In this document: one piece after another, positions 30,701 to 42,700 of the stretch
Position numbering within the stretch: position 1 is the stretch's first letter
How the letters are laid out: each line of letters starts with the position of its first letter
Origin: Shinisaurus crocodilurus
Taxonomy: Eukaryota > Chordata > Lepidosauria > Squamata > Shinisauridae
Length of the DNA: 64,000 nucleotides
Direction: 5' to 3'
NCBI GenBank assembly: GCA_021292165.1
Contig: CM037879.1
Span: 242,483,797-242,547,796, forward strand
The notes under the pieces: model-generated
What the model saw: only the letters and a program-made list of their open reading frames with translations
Told to the model about the DNA's origin: nothing
Database searches by the model: none
Translations under genes and position numbers: made by a program

Positions 30701-33700
30701 CCATCATAACCACTTACAGGCCAGCGCAGCTAATCTTAAACAAATAAGTCAGACCATGACAAATAATTTGTTCATGTCTCCAAAGTTCTCAAATGTAAAT
30801 AGCCTCAATCTTTATGCCTTTAATTCAGACAAACTACAAAATGTGAATAAGTACTGATTACCTGCTCAGAAATGTGACACATATGTAATTGTAAGGCACA
30901 ATTTAAGCACATTCGATGAAGATGCCTCACCTCTGACCTAAGGAAAATTAATTCATTCTTCAGCTGCCTTATGAGACTCTCAACTCGCTCTATCTGATAT
31001 GCATTCACTGGCTGGCCACAATCAAGTCCTCCTTCCAAATGTTCTACTGGCCACGATTCTGGAAAATATATTTGGTCTTTGCCCATGTCTTGCAAATCAG
31101 TTCTCAAATCCATCAGTTTTATTTCAGAATTGTCCTTCTCATCTTTCAACAGGACCTCCTGCACTACATAGGATGACACTGGCTTTCCAAGCAGAGTAAG
31201 AGGCAACCCCTCCTGAAAATCCAGGGACAGTGTCCCAACAGGGTGTGCCGGCATATGGGCTTGAGAATAAGCTTCAGTTCTCTTCATCTGCCTTTCCTGC
31301 CTTTGCATCTGTTGTCTTTTACTAGCTCTTTGTTTCCTTTGCACAGCAGAAATTGAAACTGGACAGTCTGTTCCTAGTTCGTTTGATTCCTTATAGTTGA
31401 CTGGACATAAAGCTGTCCCTAGCATTTCTGTGGATTCCTGCCCTAATGAACTGTAAAGTTCATCTATTGTAAAAGCCTTGGAGCCATCACTATTTTCCTC
31501 CACTTGTATCTGTGAAAAAAGTTGAGAACTCAAATGAAAAGAAAAAAAGAAACACTTTCACTTTTCAGACAAATAAACTTTGAAATATTCCAGTACTTCT
31601 ATATTCCATTCCCCAAATCTTGTTTTGCTTTGTTTTTCGGTTGCATCCTACAACTTTGAGGAAAAAGAGCAATTATATTTTAGCATTAAGTATGCTTTCC
31701 TTCCTGTTACCTGAACTGCTAGCCTGTGTTCAAAAAAACAAATAATGCTTAGTATTCCACTTGTCCACACAAGCAATTGACAAGATGGCCACACATTATT
31801 AAAAAAAAGTTTTATAATTTTGTTGTATATAATATTTTATACAAAAATACTTCAAGGGTATTTACTTTAAGAAATCAAATCAAATGGATGGATACAATTT
31901 GTGCCTTTACCTTTGCTTTAACCTCATCGATGTTAGTGGTACTCATGAACTCAGATTTCCCCCTTTTCATCTTCAAATCTTCAGTAAAGGTATTAATAAG
32001 ATGTAGATCATCTGTATCTAGTCCTAATCAGAACAAAATTAACAAGCAATACATTAAAAAATAGAGGAATTCAGAGTAGACTTGAGACTTAGGGGTGATA
32101 CAAAGTCTAGAAAGCAAGTAGCATGAAGAAACTCAGTGTTTAACCTAGAAAGGAGACTTCTCATTTAGGACTTCTTACCAGGAGGGGCCTACACCAGGTA
32201 AGACTTGGCAGTTCACACTTCCAACCTGGTATGGAAAGGGCTGGAGGGGGGTAGATAGGCGCTAGGCAGGAACGGGATACTGTGAACTGGGCAACCCTGA
32301 TGTAGATCATCATCATAATCAGGCGATCACTCGTGACCGAGTAAGATTGTCTTCCAGGATAAAAGGAGGAAATTCTAAAGAAGATTGTGTAGACTCTAGC
32401 GATGGGTCTGTAAGTGACTGTGGAGGCCAATTCTAGATCCACACAGCTTCCCACAGTGAGGACACAGGTTACCAGATGGAAGATGGTCCTGTAAAGGATT
32501 CATTTGATGTGCTTTTCATATCATAGATCATAGAGTTGGAAGGAGCCTACAAGGCCATCGAGTCCAACCCCCTGCTCAATGCAGGAAACGAGCTTAGCAC
32601 GTTTCTCCCTTTCACCTTGCACTCGGGCTTCTTCAAAGTCCATGGAACCTTTGTGAAAGGCCAACCTCCAGTTAGATCGTTCATGGGCCAGAGCTTCCCA
32701 GTTTTCGATGTTTATATTGCATTTTTTTAGATTAGCCTTATGAACATCTTTAAACCTCTTATATTGACCACCGGTATTCCGCTTTCCATCCTTGAGTTGG
32801 GAATAAAGTAACTGCTTTGGGAGACGGCAGTCAGACATTCGAACAACATGACCGGTCCACTGAAGTTGGCGTTGAAGGATCATTTTTTCAATGCTAGTAG
32901 TCTTTGCTTCTTCCAGTACACTGATATTTGTTCACCTATCTTCCCAAGTAATTTGCAGGATTTTCCGGAGGCAACGTTGATGAAACCTTTCAAGGAGGTG
33001 GAAGTGACGTTTATAGATAGTCCATGTTTCGCAGGCATACAATAAAGTTGGTAATACAATGGCTTCATAAACCAGTGTTTTGGTCTTCTTACAAATATCC
33101 CGATCCTCGAACACTCTATGTTTCATTCGAGAAAACGCGGCACTTGCGGAGCTCAAACGATGCTGGATTTCACTGTCGATGTTAGCTGTAACAGAAAGAT
33201 AGCTGCCAAGATAGAGAAAATGATCGACATTTTCCAGTATTGTCCCGCCAAGCTGGCATCACCAAAGGGTTAGCTTGCACTTGCTGATGAAGCACTTTGG
33301 TTTTTTTGATGTTAAGTGAGAGACCAAGTTTTTCGTATGCTTCTGCAAAAGCATTTAGGATAGTTTGGAGATCATCCTCTGAATGTGCGGAGACCACATT
33401 ATCATCAGCATACTGAAGTTCCACAACGGAGGTTGTAATTACCTTACTTTTTGCTTTCAGCCTGCTGAGATTAAAAAGCTTTCCATCCGTTCGATATATA
33501 ATTCCCACACCAGTGGGAAGTTTCCCCTCGACAAGATGTAAAACCATGGCGATGAAAACAGCAAATAAATATTGTATGTTGATTATGTTATAGTTGTGTG
33601 ATAATTTTGTATTTTGCTAAATATATTTTCTGTGTTATAATTTGTTTTGAAAAATAAATAAAATATTTAAAAAAAATAGCAAATAATGTTGGGGTGATAA

Positions 33701-36700
33701 CACATCCCTGTTTAACACGTGATCCCACTTTAAATGGAGCACCATGAGAGCCGTTGTTGTCCAAAACCGTTGCCGTCATGTTGTCATGGAGAAGTCGCAA
33801 GATATTCACAAATTTATTGGGGCATCCAATTTTCATAAGGATAGTCCAGAGAGCTGTACGGTCTACAGTATCAAAGGCCTTAGCCAAATCGAAAATGCCA
33901 TATAAAGGGGTTGGTTTTGCTCCCGGCATTTTTCTTGGAGCTGACGTGCAGTAAAAATCATGTCTACTGTCCCTCTAGAGGGGCGGAAACCATATTGAGT
34001 TTCAGGGAGGATCTCTTCTGAAATAGATAGAAGACGGTTTGCGAGAATCCTAGCAAATATTTTACCTGCAGTAGCTAAGAGAGAAATGCCCCGATAGAAC
34101 AGACTGTGGAAACTATCACCCTTCTTAAAGAGGGTGATAATTATGGCATCCCTGAAGTCTTCTGGGATCTCTTCTCTTATCCAGATTTTTTCGATGAGTT
34201 TATGAAGATGTTGTACAAGTTCGGGTCCCCCTTCTTTAAAGATTTCAGCAGGAATCCCATCTGGTCCACTAGCTTTGTTGTTCTTCATTTGATTAATGGC
34301 TTTTTTTACTTCATCCAAAGTGGGAAGTATAGCAAGTTCCTCTCTAATTTGTTTTTGCGGGATTTGCGCAAAAATCTCATTATCCACCTTAGATTTACGA
34401 TTTAAAAGGTCATAATAATGCTCTTTCCAACGCAATGCAATAGACTCTTTGTCTTTTAAGAGTTTGGTGCCATCTTTTGATTGTAAAGGGTTTGTACCAT
34501 AGGTTTTTGGTCCATAAATGGCCCTTGTGGCCTTAAAAAGCCCCGAGCATCATGAGATTCTGCAAGTTGTTGAATTTCTTCAGCTTTCTTTTTCCACCAA
34601 GCGTTCTTAAGTTCTCTTGTTCTTCTTTGGACCTCAGCCTTTGCGCTAGCGTAGATTTTTTTCTTGGCAGCGCATTTAATATCATTTTGCCATATTTGGA
34701 AGGCTTTCCTTTTTTGGTCAATTATATATTTAATCTCATTATCATTTTCATCAAACCAATCCTGATGTTTCTTAGTTTCATATCCAATAGTTTGTTCACA
34801 AGCTGCAGTAATGGAGGTTTTCAGCTTAGACCAATGGTCCTCAGTGTTGTCAGGAGGTTCCGTAGGTAGATGTTCCTTAAGAAGTGATTGAAGACGAGTT
34901 TGCTTAATAGGATTTTGAAGGGCGTGGATGTTCATTTTACGCCTTGGTTTCCTTCCTTGAAGCCTACGTTGGGGAGCAATGTTGATAACCATTGTGGACC
35001 GGATTAGTTGGTGGTCTGTCCAGCAGTCGTCAGCACTCACCATGGCCCTAGTAAGAAGTACATCGCGGCGATCTCTAACACGGACAATTACATAATCCAG
35101 AAGATGCCAGTGCTTTGACCGTGGGTGCTGCCATGATGTAGATACTGCTTAAATGGATGAGCAATTCAGCAGGAGATCAGGTCATCTAAACAAGGTTTAG
35201 CATATCCCTTTGCATACAATTACAAATTATGTAAGTCTGTCCAGAACTGTCATGGAAGCAAAAGATCACACTGGATTCAAGAGTTCAATCAATGTGAGAA
35301 AGATTGTATTATCCAATTCCTCAGTAATGTCAAAAGGTCTTGGATTGTTCTGAAAAGGGGTTAACACAGATGCTCTTCTGGAATCTTCTGATCTTTGCCA
35401 CAAGGCATTAAATAATTACAAAGACAGTAAGACCCAGCCTACCTAAAGTTGCAGCTCTTCTTCCTTTCTCCTGAGCCAGTTTACGAACCTGTTGTTTCAG
35501 GGCAACTCTTTCTTCTTCTAGTCTTTCAATCTGCAATGCATTTAAATGGCCGTTACTTCTGCGTAATTTAATTTTACAAAAAACCTTAAGTGAAATGTAC
35601 CACTTGCCTCTTTCAGTAGGATCTGGTTTTCAGCCTTGTACTGCTGCTGTTTTAATACTTTGCTGTTTTTAAATTCAGTTAAATCAAGCATTGTCTTTGG
35701 ATCAAGACCTAGAATGCAATATGCATGATATGTATTAGAGGACATTTATTTATTTATTTATTTATTATATTTATACCCCGCCTTTTTTCCTGCAACGAAC
35801 CCAAGGCGGCTTACATAATCCTCCTCCTCCTCTCCATTTTATCCTCACAACAACCCTGTGAGGTAGGTTATGCTGAGAGTCAGTGACTGGCCCAAATTCA
35901 CCCAGTGAGTTTCATGCCGAGCGGGGACTAGAACCCGGATCTCCCGAGTCCCAGTCCAACACTCTCACCACTACGACACACTGGTATCTTTAATTGGGGA
36001 AGTGCTGCTCAGGATGATGGGCTCAGAGAGAGAGAGGAGCGAGGAGAAACTATCATCCTGTAGGCTTTTATTGCTAAGCTCCTGGCTTAGATATCCACAC
36101 AGAGCGTAATCCTCAGCCATTGCCTTCAGCTTGCTTAGGGCAAATACTGCACCATGTTCTAGAATCCTCAAAGCACATTCTAGTATACACTTATGAGTTT
36201 GCCCTAGGTGTCATCTCCAGACTCTTCCCAGGACTGGCAAGAAGACCAGCTCCAAGAGCCTAGCAAAATGTTTCCCATACTAACCCTTCAGTGACAGCAG
36301 GGGACTATTTCATCTATACTTAATTACTTGTTGTTATCCCTGTTTTTAATGCAGGGAAGGTGGTGAGGGGGAAGTCTCTCTCCCGCTGCATTTGAACTTC
36401 TGCTACTTAAGCAGTAAACTTTTTAAGAGATTATATATATTGAGTATACGATTATTAGCATAGCTTGTAATCAACTAAGGTTAAGAAATTGGAAATAAAG
36501 ACCACAATCCAAAAGAGCCCTTTTGGTCGCACTCAAAGATTTCTGTTCAAGGATTTTCTGTTTTTCTTACAACCAGATCTTTGTGCTGTGTTCGCAGCAA
36601 CTTATATTACCACTGGCTTGCCTGCTAGCACAGGGACCGTTCCAGATGTCTGTGCATGAAGACACTCATTACTCAGCCCTTTGGAACTAGGCTAAATGTT

Positions 36701-39700
36701 TAATAGTTGTTCTGCTAAATCAGGACTTTTCACTACAGACAAGATCAGGAACACTTTATTGATCATATCAACTAAGGAAGAAAGTATAAATTCCTCAAGT
36801 CAACTAAAAAAAAAATCAACTAAAATTTAATTTAGACATAAAAGACACAGATAGTTAGGACATGTTAAGAAGGTTATTTCAGTACAATTCAGAACAATTA
36901 AATATCTGCAAAGCTTAACATGGTACATACCTAGCCGTTCCCGAAAATCTTCGTTTTCATCAAGAAAATCATTGATTTTAAGTTCAAGTTTGTTAACTTC
37001 TCTAATTAATGTTTCATTCTCATGATCTCGTACTTTAATTTGCTTTTTCAAATCTTTTATCTCAGCAACAGCATCCTCCAAACCATATATTCCCTTCGAA
37101 AAGAAGACACACAAGAGAAGTATGATATATTGTCAACGTAATACCAAGAAACACATAATAAAATTGGATTCATCTTCAGCTTTTCTGAGGGCCTGTAGTC
37201 ATGACCACAAGTCAACAACCCATTAACAACGTTGGCTTTGTTTGCTTAAGATATTAATCAACAGGCAAATATGACATGGCAGGAAGTTAAGAGCACAACA
37301 GCTACCATGGAGAACAACAGCTAGAGCATCTTTTGGAAAGAGACTTTAGCTTGCTGCACTCCTAGTTGGGCCTCTGAGCTCACACATGTGCCTCTTTCTC
37401 CTTGCTTTCCATTGCCTCTCCAGACTGCAACTGCTGCCTCCACAGATATTAAGAAAAGGAATGAGACACTTGGGGACAGGAGGAAGCGGGGAACCCCGGA
37501 GGGAGGGAGACTTAACTGTGTGTAAATAGATGGGTGATGTGTAAGTGAGAAGGAAAGAGAGAACGAATGATAGAGGTGGGGGTGTATACATACAACAGAA
37601 GATGGATGGATGGGTGATAGTGTAGATTTTCTGAAAAAGAATGAATGGATCATGAAGGGGAGAAAGGGGGCAGGAAAGGGAGAGAAGTGGGGTAGGAGGG
37701 AGAGAAAGGGGTGTCCTGCCCACTTTTGGCTTCTGCCGCACCCTCTGCCGGTATGCAGCCCTCGACTCCAAAAAGGCGGCCCGCCTCTGCCTTAAAGTGT
37801 GTCTTGTCAAATCAAACTGCATACTGTTTCATAATCTTTCATTCGTTTCAAAGTGTCGATAAGGTCTTTGTCCTTCTCCCTTGCATCAGCTTCTGCAAGT
37901 TCTGCTACCCTTTCAGCTTCTTTAGTTTTCTGTTCCAGCATGAGTAACTTCCCTTGCATTTCCCCAATGCAATCCTGATGAGTAAAAGATGGCTGACCTG
38001 AAAAAAATAAAACAAGCATGAGAAATTTGCTGTTCTATCAGTCCCAATTCATTAATATTAAGTGTGAAACTGATATGAAATACAATGGGCAGTTTCCAAC
38101 AGTGTCATTCTGCAAACTCAAATAGCACAAGCAGAGCTCCGCTGAATCTTTCAGTTGAGCATGCAGTTGCGCATTATGGCTGCGCAAGTGATTGCATGAT
38201 GAACAACTGTAATGCACAACAGGCTGCACAACTGTAACGTGCAACTAGTTTCACTAGTTGTGCAAGCATAATGTACAGCCACTTGCACAAATGTAACTTT
38301 AATTGGATTCCCTTCTTGTGCATAGTTCGGAACCTAGTTTCCGTTAGCACAACATCATTTTTGCTAGCAGAATGACGTAGTTGGATACTGCTCCCTGAAT
38401 TAAATATACTGAATTGATTTATGAATGAAAATTAAGTGACAAATTAATAATCACTGCATTAATGAAGACAAGGATCAGTCTCCTTTCCCACCATATCTAT
38501 TTAATCCAAGAAAAGGAGGACAGGAAATACTCAGCCTTGCAAACAGAACAAAGAAGCAGGAGCTCCTGAAGAACATTGTAGCTGTGCAGCAGGCAAGAGT
38601 GGAACTGGGTAGGGTCTCCACCAACAGAAGGTGAAAAGTATGCAGTTACTGATACATGCCTGCCCGTGGAGCAAGTGGAAGAGGAACCCATCTCAGGGAG
38701 AATGACTTATGTTCATAAACAAACCATTTATTTTATTTATCATATTTATACCCCGCCTTTTTCCTGCAAGGAACCCAAGGCGGCTTACATAATCCTCCTC
38801 CTCCTCTCCATTTTATCCTCACAACAACCCTGTGAGGTAGGTTAGGCTGAGAGTCAGTGACTGGCCCAAAGTAACTGAGTTTCACGGCCGAGCGGGGACT
38901 AGAACCCGGATCTCCCGAGTCCCAGTCCAACACTCTCACCACTACGCCACACCATAAAGCATACCACAGGAAAGAAAATCTATATAAAAGATTTAAGACA
39001 TATCACTTTGGGATGGTGCAAGCATAATGTTGCCACATTATGCAGTGGGCCACAGGAACAAGTGCTCCTGCTCTCCTTCTAGTCACACTCTCATGCACAA
39101 AATCCCCATCTAGAATTACTCAGGGTTCAAGTTTCCAGAGGGGTAGCCTTGTTAGTCTGTCGCAGCGAAAACAACAAAGTGTCTTATGGAACCTTGAAGA
39201 CTAACAGCATTATTCTGGCAGGTTAACTCTAACCAAACTTTGGTCTTAACCAGGATTTAAAGTCAACTTCAAATCCAATTATACATATTGATTACATATT
39301 GCTAATATTACACGAAACATAAAGACAAACAGTAACCTTTTCCTTTTTGGAGTTCTCTTTTCAGGTCCTCAATGATCAATGCATTCTTTTCCATCTCTTT
39401 TGTATATTGCTCAACCTGTTCAGTGAGCAATTTGATCTGACTGTCTCTGTCTTGCACACCCTGCAAAAGTATAATTTTGTACTGTACTTAATAAACAGCA
39501 TGGATATCTTAGTATAAAAATACAAAAAAAAGATCAAGGTAACAGAAAAATACAGATACTTACAACATAGAGTTCAGATAGTATCTAGAAAGATAAGTGA
39601 ATGCAAAACAGCAAAAAAAGAAAAGAAAAGAAGCAGAGAAGTAAAAATAAAATGTATAGCTTGCAGTGTGATAAAAAAAACTTTTTTTCAAAGCTAAATT

Positions 39701-42700
39701 CTGCACATCATCTGAACTTGTTCTAAACCAACATTAGCTATCTTACATACTTGTCCAAACAGTGCTGCATAGTCTCATGAGCGGCATATATTACAACTCA
39801 ATGGGCCTGTTCGCACGATCAAACAGCCAAGGTGGGCTGCGGCGCATGCCGGTGGCCATTTTGAATATTCAAGCCAGAACCACAGCTTGTTGTGTCGTCC
39901 AAACCCGGCAGCAGTGGGTTGTACAAGGTTGTGCAACCCTTGCACAACCCAACCCTGCCAGGTTTGGACAACACGACAAGCTGTGGTTCTGGCTTGAATT
40001 TTGAGGATGGTGCCCACGGACGCCGCAGCTCTTCGTGGCTTAAATAAGACCTGATGAGCCGTAGCAATCGTGTAAGCCCAGTCATGAACTGAACCAAATA
40101 TAAGAGAGCAATCCTATGCTCTCAGAGCAGAGCATCCGAAATCGGAAGTCAGGGGGAAGTGAGTAGACGGGAGGAAAATTAAATCCATCTCATTGTCAGC
40201 AATGGAAAGAAAACATTTAGACGTGCTCTTGCAGACATCTACACATTTTCTGGGGACCAGGGTGTGATTGGAGGCTGTTGGATCCCTCGAATCCAGGGCC
40301 TCTCCCTCCCCGCCCGCTGGAATGTCCCCAACATGCCCATTTCGCTTCCCTCCCCCCGGCTGGAGTTCCAACTTTGTAGAGAAATCTCTGCGGTGGCTAG
40401 ATGGAGCCAGGAAGGGGCTCTGGCATCAAAATAAAGCCCTCCAAGGTCAGAACTCTACCTCAGAGGTTTTTTTCTGAACAATCCTATGGCCCCCTGGGAT
40501 GCTGTCTAGGGAGCACAGATTGCTCTATAAGCGACTGAGTTACTTGTGTGTGCAGCCCTCACATGAGCTCAGTCTTCCATGGGCAAGAGGGGAGATCAGT
40601 AGTAGAATACTGTGTGCAGAGCTGCCTGAACAAAATGGGAAATAGGAAAAAACCCTCTAAAACAGGTTTCCATAACACAGGCAGAGTTAGTGTCTTCCGT
40701 TCACTGCACTGTACCTTATAGCCACATGTAGGTTTCTAACACAAATGTTCCCTATATGGTGGATTGGTTACTTCTAATTGCACAAAAAAACAGTACCTGC
40801 TGGAGTACCATAACACTGCTCTTGTCAGCATCAAGCTGGGCCATTTTAAGCTTCTCTTTCAGAGTCAACAACATTTGCTGATACTCAATGATTTCATCAT
40901 CTTTGGAAGCCAAAATTCCCTGTAAAGTAGAATAAAGTAAGGGGAACTTGCAAAAAAAAACATAATTCTTAAAATGTAGCTAAAATTGGCCATAAAATAC
41001 CTTCCATTCTTCCACTTTTTCATTTACAGCTGCCATGAGAGGATCATCTTCTTCATTCTTTGCTTTAAGTTGCTCCGTTAGCTCATGTACCTGCAAGATG
41101 ACACTGATATAAGGTTCATGAAAATACAAAGCTATGCACACTTTACTTCAAACCAATCAACAATGTTAGTTTTGCTAGGGGGATCACTGGAATCTAGTTT
41201 CTAGTAAACACAGTTTACTTTTAAGAGCTACTGGATCAAACACTGTATCCCCTCAGCAACCAGTAGGCCATGGACATCTAGGATTCAAATCAAACTTTGA
41301 AACTGGCATTAATCAGTGCTTCCTCAGAAAATTCCATCTTTCTAACTTGGTTCGTTGTACTCTAATTTTTAATGCCTTTTGTATTTGTGTAATACTGTTA
41401 CTGATCTGATGCTGGAGAAAGGCTAGGCTATAAGTTACTTCTTACCTGTAGCTTATATTGTTCCTTTTCCTTTCTTAGCTGGTCCATAACAATGTCAGAT
41501 TGCTGCACAATAAGTTTCATTTTATTGTACTCATCGGTCATCTTTTCCATTTCCTGCACTGATTCTTCTAGATTCTTCCTCATCTCCTGGTTTTGAGCCT
41601 CTAATTTTTCATTAGCTTCAGTCAAACCCTAGAAATTTAAAAGCATTTTTATGTGATTAGTATTTGGGTACAAGCAAACCATTTTTAAATTGATCAAACC
41701 CAGCTCTGGTAAGGACTAATAGACAATACGGTATTCCGTGTACTCATCAGCCCAATTCTAACTGCATAAACATCATACTATAATGCAAGCCATTACAATT
41801 AGCTCATTACAGACAACAAGATAAGATTTAACTCCCTTCCCATGATCCACAACACAAGAAAAAGGATATTTCTCATCTACTGTTGCCTGCCTAGAAGTTA
41901 TACCATCACAATATCATCTAGAAAAGTACTGATGTTTAGTGTGTTGGGGCTTAGACCCACCTCTGTCTTGTACTCACTTCATTGGGCAAGTTACTTGCCC
42001 CTTGGCATGCCTCCCACCGCAGCCATTTTGTGGTTGTGCCCAGGACAGTTCCCCAAATTGCCAAATATGCCCACAGCCTAAAAGGTTGCCTACTCTGGCT
42101 TTAAACAGACACTCCAGTGCTCCCACTCTTAGACAGCACCTCTAGTCAAAAACTGACACTGACAAGATAAACCAGGAAGTTCTGGACTCCTTCAAATTAT
42201 GTTGTACCAGCTCCTATTTCTGAAAATAAAGACAAAGCTGCCTCAGTTCTTTTCCTGAGCAAGTCCTTGAAGTGTACCTGAATTTCATCTAGATACTGGA
42301 CAAGCTCAAAGTTCTTTTTGGATAACTGTGACCTGTAATCTGATTCTTCTCCTCTTCGTGAAAGAACAGTTTCCTTTTGTGAATCTATTTGCCTCTGATA
42401 GTCAATTACATCCTGACGAAGCTGCTCATTCTGCATAAAAACAAAGAGGAGAAATTAGTTTGAAAAATCTGCAGGTAAAATATTGACACCACTAGAGGCT
42501 GGGGGAACCATGCCAATGAATTTCATGGGGTCAATATTTTACTTAGTCTCTCTGGAACAAGCTATCACACTGCACATAGATATTATCAGTACTCCTACGA
42601 TCTACTAAACTAAGTTGAATCCTCACCTTTTTCTTCATTCGTTTTTTCTTCAAAGAAAATAGAGCAGAATAAGAAAGAAAATTAGGAAAAATTGAGAAGA

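Larger units (their letters stand above)
32300..35146 (-). mobile_element. RTE-type LINE, 5'-truncated, inactive
   Basis: Read on the minus strand: the end of the endonuclease domain ([15 protein letters not shown], about 35040), linker, reverse transcriptase blocks ([16 protein letters not shown] at about 33890, [16 protein letters not shown], catalytic QYADD at 33401-33415), a C-terminal domain ([20 protein letters not shown]) and a final [20 protein letters not shown] zinc-finger-like motif near 32400-32475, with a GATGATGATC tail. The frame shifts several times, so it is dead. The 5' end is cut inside the endonuclease. Placed in the RTE or RTE-X group by overall resemblance. Two later insertions lie inside. 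Confidence 0.82.

Noticed and set aside
32521..32883. 120-codon frame as a complete RTE C-terminus
   Set aside because: Its last part (from about 32590 downward) is read through a nested CR1 3' fragment, so it is composite.
37321..37822. Open frames of 110 and 158 codons on the minus strand
   Set aside because: They come from a GA-rich intron tract and end in Ser/Pro/Leu-rich low-complexity peptide.
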